Of a DNA stretch of 39,315 nt, positions 24,329 to 32,607 are shown piece after piece. Each line of letters begins with the position of its first letter. The stretch's first letter is position 1. The DNA is taken from positions 1-39,315 of the forward strand of contig CANKAM010000034.1 of NCBI GenBank assembly GCA_947479755.1, given 5' to 3'. The position numbers were made by a program, and so were the translations under genes. Below the pieces are notes generated by a model, which was not told the origin of the DNA, did no database searches, and was given only the letters and a program-made list of their open reading frames with translations. This DNA is from Bacteroidota bacterium (lineage in GTDB: Bacteria > Bacteroidota > Bacteroidia > SXHM01).

Positions 24329-24922
24329 TTAAGTGCCTTTTCTTAACGGCAGCAGCACTCTCGCAAAATTAAGTTTGCGGGTATTGCTCTCGTTAAAGAC
24401 ACCTTGATTGGTTTCGCGGATATCCTCAACCGAGTAGAACGAGCCTGGTAAATGGCGATCAATAAACTCCGAAATCTGTTTTACATTTTTGCGTTCGGCC
24501 ACAATAAAAATAACTTTAACAGGACCCATAGCTCCTTGTCCGTCAATAATGGTGAAACCGTGTTTCTCTTTTTTCAGATCCTCTAGAAAAGCATCAGAGT
24601 TTTTGTTTGTGATAACGCGTATTACCTGCGTGCCTATGGCCAGTGCCTGCTCTATGGTTAATCCTAAAAATGTTCCGGTGGCATATCCTGCAGCCCATGC
24701 AAAGTAGCACATAACATTGCTCAAGTTTTGCATAATCTGTCCTATGGCTATCAGCCACAACAAGACTTCAAAAAAGCCAATGATGGGTACAATCTTGCGC
24801 TTGCCTTTTGATATCATAACAATGCGCAGGGTTCCCAACGTAACATCTGTCATGCGCGCGAAATAGATAATCAGCGGGAGCAATACCCAGTTAAAATAAT
24901 CAAATCCTTCTTTTACTTCCAT
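24329..24922 (-). CDS. UPF0316 / DUF2179 membrane protein
   Basis: This 197-residue protein has three N-terminal membrane segments (about 12-30, 43-65 and 70-90) with TDVTLGTLRIVMISKGKR between the first two, typical of UPF0316. A soluble DUF2179 domain follows (about 100-170) with DGQGAMGPVKVIFIVAERKN. The molecular role is not known. The start lies 7 nt after the stop of the T9SS gene, so it is the third gene of an operon. Confidence 0.85.
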   Translation of the reverse strand: MEVKEGFDYFNWVLLPLIIYFARMTDVTLGTLRIVMISKGKRKIVPIIGFFEVLLWLIAIGQIMQNLSNVMCYFAWAAGYATGTFLGLTIEQALAIGTQVIRVITNKNSDAFLEDLKKEKHGFTIIDGQGAMGPVKVIFIVAERKNVKQISEFIDRHLPGSFYSVEDIRETNQGVFNESNTRKLNFARVLLPLRKGT

Positions 24923-24929
24923 TAATCAA

Positions 24930-26801
24930 TTAAGGCCTTGCAGCCTTTACAATTTTCTGTTTATAAATGTGCTTTTCTTCGCTGGTAATGGTGGCGAAAT
25001 AAATACCCGCTGCAAGCGGTGCCGTTGAAAACGTAAAAATATTCTGTCCGAATTTAGCCTGATCCTGAAATAATGAAATTACCCTGCGTCCGTTCATATC
25101 ATACAAGTCAACCGAAATATCAGCGGTCTGCTCCATGAAAAAGTTAAGTGTTACCAAATCAACCGTAGGATTAGGATAGGCTGTTATTTCCAGCGAAGGA
25201 AACTCATCAGGGCGAATGGAATCGGTGCTGGTAAGTTCTGCAATCCATGTTCCGTTTTTTTTGGTCTGCTGCCCGAATGAACCAACAGCCCAAACCGTTG
25301 CGGTTTCATTATACCTGCGTTGTGATCCGCTGTAATCACCCCATCGCTCGTAATCACCATCACCAAAAGCATCTACATAGTTATTACCTGTTTTGATTTT
25401 TTCAAATGATGAATAGGTTCCGTCATTGGTATAATACACGTAAGAGAAACCTGCAAAATCATTGGGCGAAGTATGGTTGTAAGTAATAATACTCTCCTGA
25501 TCGCGGTGGTCGCGCCCAGAGTAAGAAATATTAGGAAATCCGAAATCAAGATTGTCATCTCCCAAAATGGTTGCCCTGACATTAGGACTATTCGCTCCCG
25601 GACTTTCAATAAACCCGTGATAGATACCGGAAAGGCCCGTAGTTTCATTCATGCAGGCCTGCACAAATTGTATAACATCGTTCTCGTAAAATCCACCCAA
25701 TATTCGATTATCGTTGGTATCAAAGGTGTTGGTTCCCTGCTGATGTGCTTCAGGTGGCAACAGGTATTTCACATCCGATGTAAGAAATTTTATCTGCAAC
25801 GATGCATTGTTACTTTTTACGCTGTCGGAAATGTGCAGCAGAAAAATTGAGTCGTTCTTGTAAGAAGTGGCGCGGTTGCTCAACAAATACATATCAGGTC
25901 CGTAAGGTTTTGTTCCTCCTTTAACAGGGCAAATATTGAATATAGATTTAATTCCGTTGTCGAGAAAAATATCGTGATAATATTGTGTGGTGAGTGATGC
26001 TCCTGCATATCCATCGTAATTGCTTACCTGCCACAAGCAGGTTTCAGTAAAGCCCGAATTGTTACTTGAGCCGTTTGTAAATGTATTTACACCAATATAC
26101 AAATCACGGTTCGAAATTCCAATTACGGGGTAATCGCTCCAGGTATCATTGCTCAGAGGATTGCCGCTCAGTGCATATGAATTCCAGTTGCCCATGGGGT
26201 CATTTGTCTGCGAATAACAAACAATTACTTTGCTTTTTTGGTAAGTGCTGCCGTTCAAAAAAACCAGGATAAAGCGGTCGGCATCCGGATCGTAAACCAT
26301 CTTGGGGTCAAACTTGGAGTCGGTAGCATTTAGGCTGGTAGCATATGAACCAAGTGATTTAACTTTCAGAATGGTGTCGTTGTTAGTATCGTAAATCAGC
26401 ACACGTGAGTTGATAACCGAAACAATAATTCCTGAATCGGAAATAGCCATGTCGTTATCATTAGGAATACTGTTTTGGGCAATGTTTCCTTCAAAACTTT
26501 GTCCTACAATTACAGGCGAAATAGTATCTGTTTTATAAGAAGGTTGAAAACTATCTCCTCTTTTTAAAGGATATTTTTTGCGCATTTCTTCTTTCATGGC
26601 ACGCAACTGTGAGCGATACGAAGAGCCACCGGGAGCAGGCACTTCAATGTTTTGCAGCGAAACGTCCCATTCAGGATTGGTATCTGAAAAGCTAAGCACT
26701 GCAACTTTTTCCCATGTAAAATTTGTTGCCTTGTAAGTTGTTTGTGAATATGAAACAGACGCAAGCATTAATACTAAAACAAGAGCAGAAAGAAATCTCA
26801 T
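24930..26801 (-). CDS. Secreted protein with type IX secretion C-terminal sorting domain
   Basis: This 623-residue protein has a Sec signal (1-19, ending SYSQ) and a C-terminal sorting domain of type A (about 535-620) with AYPNPTVDLVTLNFFMEQTA, VDLYDMNGRRV and LAAGIYFATI. This routes cargo through the type IX system to the surface or medium. The central 500 residues look like a beta-propeller-type region with no recognised catalytic motif; aromatic and Asp/Asn-rich loops such as WSDYPVIGIS occur. Its ATG overlaps the stop of the upstream gene (TAATG), so the two are coupled. Confidence 0.88.
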   Translation of the reverse strand: MRFLSALVLVLMLASVSYSQTTYKATNFTWEKVAVLSFSDTNPEWDVSLQNIEVPAPGGSSYRSQLRAMKEEMRKKYPLKRGDSFQPSYKTDTISPVIVGQSFEGNIAQNSIPNDNDMAISDSGIIVSVINSRVLIYDTNNDTILKVKSLGSYATSLNATDSKFDPKMVYDPDADRFILVFLNGSTYQKSKVIVCYSQTNDPMGNWNSYALSGNPLSNDTWSDYPVIGISNRDLYIGVNTFTNGSSNNSGFTETCLWQVSNYDGYAGASLTTQYYHDIFLDNGIKSIFNICPVKGGTKPYGPDMYLLSNRATSYKNDSIFLLHISDSVKSNNASLQIKFLTSDVKYLLPPEAHQQGTNTFDTNDNRILGGFYENDVIQFVQACMNETTGLSGIYHGFIESPGANSPNVRATILGDDNLDFGFPNISYSGRDHRDQESIITYNHTSPNDFAGFSYVYYTNDGTYSSFEKIKTGNNYVDAFGDGDYERWGDYSGSQRRYNETATVWAVGSFGQQTKKNGTWIAELTSTDSIRPDEFPSLEITAYPNPTVDLVTLNFFMEQTADISVDLYDMNGRRVISLFQDQAKFGQNIFTFSTAPLAAGIYFATITSEEKHIYKQKIVKAARP

Positions 26802-27199
26802 TAGCGTATTTCAGAATTAATTTCCTGACGGATTTCGCGCTGTAGTTGTTGAACTGCTGGCGGAGTAGAGTAGCGGTTAATAAACTCCTTTACTTTATTT
26901 TCGTCCAATCCGCTTTTGCTGAAAAGTCCATTGTCAGTAATTATCTCCAGTGTTTTTTCTGCCGAGCGCACTGTAACATCGGGGTATGCAATTGAGCCGT
27001 TTGCAAAACGGTAGTAGTTTTCCTTAATGTTTATAAGGCGTTGCTTACCGTCTAATGAATAGGCAATAAAACCAACACCTGATTTTTTCAGCAAACCAGC
27101 CGGGGTATTATTGCTGTAAATAGTGTCGGTAGTTGTTTCGGTCTGAGCTGATGCAACAGAAAACGAAAGTAGCGCGAAGAGAAGAAGTGTATATTTCAT
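26801..27199 (-). CDS. Small secreted hypothetical protein
   Basis: This 132-residue protein has a clean signal peptide (1-18, ending ASAQ). The mature part is mixed alpha/beta, with a C-terminal charged helix VQQLQREIRQEINSEIR. No family is recognised. It is the first gene of a three-gene operon with the T9SS cargo and the UPF0316 protein, and is coupled to the cargo gene by a 1-nt overlap. A possible role as a partner of the cargo is inference. A TAATTTTG box lies 5 nt before the ATG. Confidence 0.75.
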   Translation of the reverse strand: MKYTLLLFALLSFSVASAQTETTTDTIYSNNTPAGLLKKSGVGFIAYSLDGKQRLINIKENYYRFANGSIAYPDVTVRSAEKTLEIITDNGLFSKSGLDENKVKEFINRYSTPPAVQQLQREIRQEINSEIR

Positions 27200-27204
27200 A
27201 ACAA

Positions 27205-27212
27205 CAAAATTA
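27205..27212 (-). promoter_or_regulatory. -7 box TAATTTTG for the T9SS cargo operon
   Basis: The minus strand reads TAATTTTG, ending 5 nt before the ATG at 27199. The leader would be absent or only a few bases. Confidence 0.45.
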
Positions 27213-27256
27213 TTGAAATTAATCGGACTGTGAAAAAGTGATTCGTCATTTAGGAA

Positions 27257-27808
27257 TTATAGTTTCTTCCACATACTGCGGTGCGCACCCACCTTGTTTA
27301 CATCGTATTCTTCCCCATAAGTCGTCCATCCGCATTTTTCATAAAATGGAATAGCGGCAATGCGCGCCTGCAGCCAACCTGTTCTTGCATCCCAATGTTG
27401 TTTGACAGTTTCTTCCAGTGCAGCAAGCACTTTTGCAGCAAATCCTTTTCCCTGAAATTCAGGAAGTGTTCCCATTTGTCTTACCTGAACGGCAGGTCGT
27501 AAACGCGAAGCAAAAGGTTCGCCTTTGTCGTCTGTTAAAACTATTTTAACATCCTCACCTAAAGGCTCAAATGCAGGACAATTACTGCCAACAGGATCTT
27601 TTACTGAGCCATCACCCGCAAGCAGGGCAATTCTTCCTACGGCAACAATTTTATCCTCAATTGAAATGTACGCATGAATAGATTTGTCATCATCAGTCAG
27701 TAATTCAGACCCGCGAGGACTTCCCAAAGGCTTGCGCAACACTTCATACCGCACATCAAAATATTCCTGCGGAAGTGCCTCACCCGGAAGCACAATGACT
27801 AAGTTCAT
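27257..27808 (-). CDS. GNAT-family N-acetyltransferase
   Basis: This 183-residue single-domain protein has the acetyl-CoA binding motif VRQMGTLPEFQGKGFAAKVL (about 128-147) and the C-terminal strand-turn AIPFYEKCGWTTYGE. It transfers an acetyl group to an amine; the substrate cannot be read from sequence. Its ATG overlaps the stop of the UbiA gene by 4 nt, so the two are translated from one message. The link may be only transcriptional. Confidence 0.88.
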   Translation of the reverse strand: MNLVIVLPGEALPQEYFDVRYEVLRKPLGSPRGSELLTDDDKSIHAYISIEDKIVAVGRIALLAGDGSVKDPVGSNCPAFEPLGEDVKIVLTDDKGEPFASRLRPAVQVRQMGTLPEFQGKGFAAKVLAALEETVKQHWDARTGWLQARIAAIPFYEKCGWTTYGEEYDVNKVGAHRSMWKKL

Positions 27809-28668
27809 AGATATAAATCTACTATTGCAAGCGAAGCAAACACAATGCTGGCAATTCCGTTAGTGGTAAAAAATGCGATGTTCACTTTGCTCAAATCATT
27901 TGGTTTTACAAGGCTATGTTGGTAAAGCAGTAGTCCGCTGAAGATGGCAGCAGCAATCCAGTAATAAATTCCTGCATCGCTAATAATTCCTGCTGCAAGA
28001 ATAAATGCCGCAGAACAAAAGTGGAAAACGGAAGATAGCAAGAGTGAGTTTTTTGTCCCGATGGATGCGGGAATGGAATGCAGTCCTTTTGATTTATCAA
28101 ATGTTTCATCCTGCAAAGCATAAATAATATCAAAGCCGCTTACCCAGAATAAAACGGCAAACGAAAATAAAACAGGAAGTAATGCAAACTCACCCGTTAC
28201 CGCCAACCATGCACCAATCGGTGCAAGAGATAACCCCAATCCTAAAATTAAATGACAAAGAAAAGTAAAACGTTTGGTATAGCTGTAACCAAGAATTACC
28301 AGCAGTGCAACCGGACTTAAATAGAAACAAATGGTATTGATAAAATAAGTAGCAGCAATAAAGAAAAATGAATTCAAAATCACAAAAACCAATGCTGAAC
28401 CCTTGCCGATAATTCCGGCAGGTATTTCACGGATAGCAGTGCGCGGATTGTCTTTATCCACATCGGTATCAATAAGTCGGTTGAATGCCATTGCCGCGCT
28501 GCGCGCGAAAACCATACAAAGAACAACAAGACCTAACAGCTTCCAATCAAAATTTTTTTCAGTGGTTTTTACCGCAAGGAAAAAACCAAGCAAAGCAAAA
28601 GGCAGTGCAAAAACAGTGTGACTGAATTTAATTAAAGAAAGGTAGTTGGAAACAGCGGATGTTTTCAT
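27805..28668 (-). CDS. UbiA-family aromatic prenyltransferase
   Basis: This 287-residue integral membrane protein has about eight or nine hydrophobic segments and both Asp-rich motifs: NRLIDTDVDKDNPRT (about 63-77) and FDIIYALQDETFDKSKGLHS (about 174-193). They bind Mg-prenyl diphosphate and the aromatic acceptor. It resembles the 4-hydroxybenzoate/MqnP-like branch of UbiA, which serves quinone synthesis. In Bacteroidota the product would be menaquinone rather than ubiquinone, so MqnP or a MenA-related role is likely. The ATG lies 7 nt after a TAAGTTTG box that overlaps the stop codon of the ABC permease. Confidence 0.88.
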   Translation of the reverse strand: MKTSAVSNYLSLIKFSHTVFALPFALLGFFLAVKTTEKNFDWKLLGLVVLCMVFARSAAMAFNRLIDTDVDKDNPRTAIREIPAGIIGKGSALVFVILNSFFFIAATYFINTICFYLSPVALLVILGYSYTKRFTFLCHLILGLGLSLAPIGAWLAVTGEFALLPVLFSFAVLFWVSGFDIIYALQDETFDKSKGLHSIPASIGTKNSLLLSSVFHFCSAAFILAAGIISDAGIYYWIAAAIFSGLLLYQHSLVKPNDLSKVNIAFFTTNGIASIVFASLAIVDLYL

Positions 28669-28675
28669 TTGTCTG

Positions 28676-28683
28676 CAAACTTA
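28676..28683 (-). promoter_or_regulatory. -7 box TAAGTTTG for the UbiA-GNAT pair
   Basis: The minus strand reads TAAGTTTG, and its TAA is also the stop codon of the ABC permease gene. Seven bases separate the box from the ATG at 28668. Confidence 0.4.
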
Positions 28684-29967
28684 CTTATACTTCTTCATCT
28701 GATTAAACTTAGCCGACAGCAAAATCATAACAACAAAGAACCCCAATAGTTTCAGCATATCCGGAACAAGTGCTGTAAAATCGGTCTGCCGCAGAAACAC
28801 ATTGTTTAGTCCATTCAACGACCAATTCAGGGGAGAAATTATGCTAATGTTTTGCATGATGCCCGGCATTACATAAACGGGAACCAATACCCCGCCAATG
28901 GCTGAAAGAATTACAACACTCACAGAACCAAATACCATTGCCTGATGATGACTATTGAAAATTGAACCCACCATGAAACCATAACCTGTGGCTGCAAGCG
29001 CACAAGCAATTATCATTAGTACTAATGCGATAAAATTATGTCCGATTTCAAAGGCCGGGAGACCAAGTAGAGGAAGAATATAAATGCCCACCATCATCAT
29101 TAGAATAAACTGGATAAGACAAACTATGGTGTAAATAAAAATCTTTCCATAAAGGCAGGTCATATATGAGCCGGGAATAATCAGCAGGCGCAGTGCGCTG
29201 CCTTCCTCGCGCTCTTTGATCATGGAAGAAGCCAACGGAATAACAATATAAAACATTGCAAAAATTGCCCATGCAGGAACATTGTGCTGAACAGAATTGG
29301 TAAGCAGTTCCGCCACTTTACTGTCGTTTGCCTGTATCTCTTTTAATGTTATCAGCGGACGGGATTCTATTGCTGCTTCCTGTTTTATTCCACTTGCTTC
29401 ACCCAATTTTTGTGAGAAGATGAGGAGCATAGTTTCCATCTCCGTGCGGGTGATAAACTTATCCAGCGTACTGCTTACTGAGCTTCGGAAAGCAATTTTA
29501 GCAGCCGGGTCAAACAGGATAATCAATTGAATAGAATCGGATTGAAAAACAGTGCTGTCTTTTTCAGCCATGCCGAAATTTGCCAGCATTTTGTCAACAC
29601 GATTTTCCACGTTTTTGTTCATCGTTTTGGTAGCTCCTTCGGGAATAATAATTCCTAAACGATATTCTCCACGTGCTACAGATTGTTTTGTGTTTTCATC
29701 GTTTGCAGCTGTTCCATCAATTTCTGTGATGACAGAAAATATACCGGAGTTCACCAATCCTTTTTCAATTATGCTTCCCAATGAATCTTTGTCGTTGTCC
29801 ACATACACAATCGGTATTTTATTCTCTTTGTAATCCTTGAAAGGAGCATCTTGTATCAACGACATGATGGTGATGAGAAACAAGGGCATGATAAAAAGTA
29901 TTGCAAGTCCCGCTTTATCGCGAAGCAGAATAAGGCATTCCTTTTTTATTGCAGCTATAAATCTCAT
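28681..29967 (-). CDS. ABC-2 type transporter permease
   Basis: This 428-residue protein has one N-terminal membrane segment (about 19-38), a large extracytoplasmic loop (about 40-235), and five or six membrane segments in the C-half (about 236-420) with the ABC-2 pattern. The motif ERGSALRLLIIPGSYMTCLY-like segment REEGSALRLLIIPGS is the usual coupling region. It pairs with the ATPase encoded directly upstream with no gap. As the last gene of the ketosynthase operon, it probably exports the product or lipid precursor. Substrate unknown. Confidence 0.9.
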   Translation of the reverse strand: MRFIAAIKKECLILLRDKAGLAILFIMPLFLITIMSLIQDAPFKDYKENKIPIVYVDNDKDSLGSIIEKGLVNSGIFSVITEIDGTAANDENTKQSVARGEYRLGIIIPEGATKTMNKNVENRVDKMLANFGMAEKDSTVFQSDSIQLIILFDPAAKIAFRSSVSSTLDKFITRTEMETMLLIFSQKLGEASGIKQEAAIESRPLITLKEIQANDSKVAELLTNSVQHNVPAWAIFAMFYIVIPLASSMIKEREEGSALRLLIIPGSYMTCLYGKIFIYTIVCLIQFILMMMVGIYILPLLGLPAFEIGHNFIALVLMIIACALAATGYGFMVGSIFNSHHQAMVFGSVSVVILSAIGGVLVPVYVMPGIMQNISIISPLNWSLNGLNNVFLRQTDFTALVPDMLKLLGFFVVMILLSAKFNQMKKYK

Positions 29968-30714
29968 TTAATCTCTCAGTTTTTTTTCTGTCAGTTTTAA
30001 GAAAATAGTTTCAAGGTTATCAAACCCCGGTTGACTGCCGATAATTTGTTGTGGTGAACCCTGAATAACAATTTTTCCTTCATCAATAATAGCGATCTCG
30101 GTGCAAAGGTTTTCTGCTTCTTCCAGGTAATGCGAGGTGTATAAAATGGTTGTTCCCTTTTTATTCAGGTCACGCAGAAACTCAATAATCAGATTGCGCG
30201 ACTGTACATCCACACTTGCCGTAGGCTCATCAAGAATTAAAATTTTAGGGTCGTGCAGCAGCGATGCAATTAAATTCAACCTGCGTTTCATTCCTCCCGA
30301 AAACTGCTCTACGCGCTTCTTTCCCGTATTCTCTAATCCGAATAAATTTAAATAGTTTTTGATTTTATCTTTCAATGCCGCTTTTTGAATTCCATACATA
30401 CTGCCAAAAAATTCAAGGTTTTCATTTGCTGTAAGAGTAGGGTAGAGTGCTATTTCCTGAGGCACAACACCAATCAATTTTTTGCTTTCGTCAATTTGTA
30501 GTGTTACATCAAAACCATGAATAGTAACCTTTCCCTGCATAGGTTTAAGTAATCCCGAAAGAATAGAAATAGTAGTAGTTTTTCCTGCTCCGTTTGGGCC
30601 GAGCAAACCGAAAATTTCGCCTTCTTTTATTTCTAATGAAATATCATTTACAGCAACTTGCTCCGCATCTTTGTAGCGATGTACAAGGTTTTCAATGCTG
30701 ATGGCAGCAGACAT
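29968..30714 (-). CDS. ABC transporter ATP-binding protein
   Basis: This 248-residue ATPase has Walker A GPNGAGKT (39-46), the Q-loop in VVPQEIALYPTLT, signature FSGGM (138-142), Walker B ILILDEP (158-164) and the H-loop His in LYTSHYLEE. It is of the type that pairs with ABC-2 permeases for drug or lipid export. Its start overlaps the stop of the BtrH-like gene (TGATG), and it abuts the permease gene. Confidence 0.95.
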   Translation of the reverse strand: MSAAISIENLVHRYKDAEQVAVNDISLEIKEGEIFGLLGPNGAGKTTTISILSGLLKPMQGKVTIHGFDVTLQIDESKKLIGVVPQEIALYPTLTANENLEFFGSMYGIQKAALKDKIKNYLNLFGLENTGKKRVEQFSGGMKRRLNLIASLLHDPKILILDEPTASVDVQSRNLIIEFLRDLNKKGTTILYTSHYLEEAENLCTEIAIIDEGKIVIQGSPQQIIGSQPGFDNLETIFLKLTEKKLRD

Positions 30715-31724
30715 CAGGCTTTAAGATTTTTCAGTTTTTTGAAAACCTTTTCTTCCTTGTCGGCACAATCCAAAAGAATATCGGCAAGCAAAGGATAGGT
30801 GATGTCGCTTGTTGCACGACCCTTGCAGACTTTACCTGCAAGGTAGGCGAACTCGCGCCAGCGGTCGCCAGCAATGGTCATCTCAGCCGATGCTTCATTG
30901 AACAAATCCTGGCGCATAATATCATTTGCTTCCTGCAAAAATGCAGCGAAAATAAAACGAAAACCTGCACCGCCTGTGCCTATTTCTTCCTGCATACGTA
31001 TTTGGTTTCCGAGGTAAAGCCCTGCTTGTTTCTCGCCTAATTTTTTATCCCAGGTACGTAAGCGTTTTGCAAGAAAACGCACACCCCACAAACCGAAAAA
31101 AGGTACAGGTATGGTTAGCATATCTGAAGTGGTTTTGTTAAGGCCTTTCATAATGGCAATTTTCATTTCCTTTTCGGTTGGAGTGGGCACTTCAATTGGG
31201 TAATACATTCTGCCTTTTGGCGGCATCACCCCTTTTGCAAAACGTGCGCGCATCAGATCTTCGTAAGAAATTTCGGTGGGATTATCCATCACCGGGTCGC
31301 TTACTAAATAGTTGCCGTTTTGCTTTCCGAAGACAACAATATTGTGTGCATTAAAATGAAATCGAAATGCCTTTGGAAGATAAGGTAAATAAAAGACACT
31401 GGTAAGCATACCAATAGGTAAGCCTTTATCCAAAGCACGATCAAGTTCATCCATTGCTTTTTTCTTGTCGCTGAATGTCTCTGATTTTATTTTGATGTTC
31501 AGGCGTTTGGTCATGCGCTGGAAAATTTCTCCCGGCAAAATGCGATAAGAAGTTGCAGGCATTCCGTTCAGTTTCAAAAAAGGCATGTAGCTGAAGAAAA
31601 GTCCGGAGCCAATGCCGAAAACCAAAGGCTCGCTCAATTCAAGTTTATGAAAATTCAGAAGATTGGAAACAGTGCCGTTCTCGCAGTGCGCGCTTTGCTG
31701 GTGCTTATAGTTAGATATAATCAA
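30714..31724 (-). CDS. BtrH-like protein (BtrH N-terminal domain plus DUF4872-like)
   Basis: This 336-residue soluble protein has an N-terminal papain-like BtrH domain, with Cys14 in HCENGTVSNLL and His127 in FNAHNIVVFG followed by VSDPVMDNP, a plausible Cys-His-Asp triad. The C-half (about 190-330) is helical and matches DUF4872 in style. BtrH of butirosin synthesis moves an acyl group from an acyl carrier protein to an amine. In this operon, a transfer or release step acting on a ketosynthase product is a reasonable inference. The start lies 12 nt after the small gene upstream. Confidence 0.82.
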   Translation of the reverse strand: MIISNYKHQQSAHCENGTVSNLLNFHKLELSEPLVFGIGSGLFFSYMPFLKLNGMPATSYRILPGEIFQRMTKRLNIKIKSETFSDKKKAMDELDRALDKGLPIGMLTSVFYLPYLPKAFRFHFNAHNIVVFGKQNGNYLVSDPVMDNPTEISYEDLMRARFAKGVMPPKGRMYYPIEVPTPTEKEMKIAIMKGLNKTTSDMLTIPVPFFGLWGVRFLAKRLRTWDKKLGEKQAGLYLGNQIRMQEEIGTGGAGFRFIFAAFLQEANDIMRQDLFNEASAEMTIAGDRWREFAYLAGKVCKGRATSDITYPLLADILLDCADKEEKVFKKLKNLKA

Positions 31725-31736
31725 TGCTTTATTTGC

Positions 31737-32135
31737 TTAAGCTATTTTAGTCAACTCTTCAACAGAAATTTTAAAAACTTCTGCATACTTTTTCAGAACA
31801 TCTTCTGAAAGTGTTTTGAATGTTTGCGGATTAAGATGCTCTTTCACTTTCCATTTTGAGAAGCCCATGTAATCGCCAATAAGTTTTTCGTCCATCATGT
31901 TTTTTTCAATCCAGTAGGCCAGCTGACTTACTTCACCTGACAAAACACGTTTGCGGGCATCTTCAACCTTTTCATTGATAACTTCCCAAGCTTGTTTCAG
32001 CGCAACGTTTTCGGGTTCCCAGCCAACGCTTGGAACTTTCACGTATTTCCCATTCTTGTCGAGGGCATACTTTACTACAGTAAACTTACCTTCTAGCAGG
32101 TTTTCATCGTCCTGCGGCACTTGTTCTTTTTCCAT
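31737..32135 (-). CDS. Small helical protein in the ketosynthase operon
   Basis: This 132-residue soluble protein has no signal. The N-part (1-45) looks extended, with GKYVKVPSVGWEPEN. The rest is helical. The end, KVKEHLNPQTFKTLSEDVLK then KYAEVFKISVEEL, looks like the last helices of a Cro/CI-type helix-turn-helix. No full HTH score can be given by eye. It lies 27 nt after the hotdog gene and 12 nt before the BtrH-like gene. It could be a regulator or an adaptor of the pathway. Confidence 0.7.
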   Translation of the reverse strand: MEKEQVPQDDENLLEGKFTVVKYALDKNGKYVKVPSVGWEPENVALKQAWEVINEKVEDARKRVLSGEVSQLAYWIEKNMMDEKLIGDYMGFSKWKVKEHLNPQTFKTLSEDVLKKYAEVFKISVEELTKIA

Positions 32136-32162
32136 TTTCTTTTAATTTGAAACCGCGCGAAT

Positions 32163-32606
32163 TTAGTCTTTTTTGATGAAGATTTTAAGCTCGCATTCAG
32201 CCGCTTTTTCTCCGTTGCTGCTTACAGAAGCATTTACAACAGTGGCGTCAAAAATCTGGTGAGTTACTTTAATTTCTGTTACTATTTCTGAATTAACAGC
32301 AGGTAGAAAATGGATTTTTAAATCTTTTATTGCACCGATAAAACCGATGGGTGCTTCTTTGTATTTGCCTTGTTCTGAGTTTAAACTTGAATTGTAACCT
32401 GCTTGGACAGCTGCAGTTTGTGCCATATTTTCAATCAATCCCGGCTCGCGGAATAAACCATCATTACAGAAAATATTTTCTTCCGTAATATGCAGACCCG
32501 TAATGCATTTTTCTGTATCGGAAAAAAGGAGTTTGTCTATCATCACCATAGGTGATCGTTGAGGAATAAATTTCAGGAGTTGTTCTCCTTCTGCAATTGC
32601 TTGCAT
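32163..32606 (-). CDS. Hotdog-fold 3-hydroxyacyl-ACP dehydratase-like protein
   Basis: This 147-residue protein (from the ATG at 32606) resembles FabZ and the ApeP-type dehydratases. It has FIPQRSPMVMIDKLL, where FabZ has its H-R-x-P-x-L strand, then FREPGLIENMAQTAAVQAGY, the hotdog helix with Glu at the usual active-site place. The His of the FabZ P-H-R motif is replaced by Gln (PQRSP), so activity may be altered. A TTG three codons upstream is also open, but the ATG, 1 nt after the ketosynthase stop, fits better. The likely role is the dehydration step or acyl binding in the pathway. Confidence 0.8.
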   Translation of the reverse strand: MQAIAEGEQLLKFIPQRSPMVMIDKLLFSDTEKCITGLHITEENIFCNDGLFREPGLIENMAQTAAVQAGYNSSLNSEQGKYKEAPIGFIGAIKDLKIHFLPAVNSEIVTEIKVTHQIFDATVVNASVSSNGEKAAECELKIFIKKD

Positions 32607-32607
32607 G

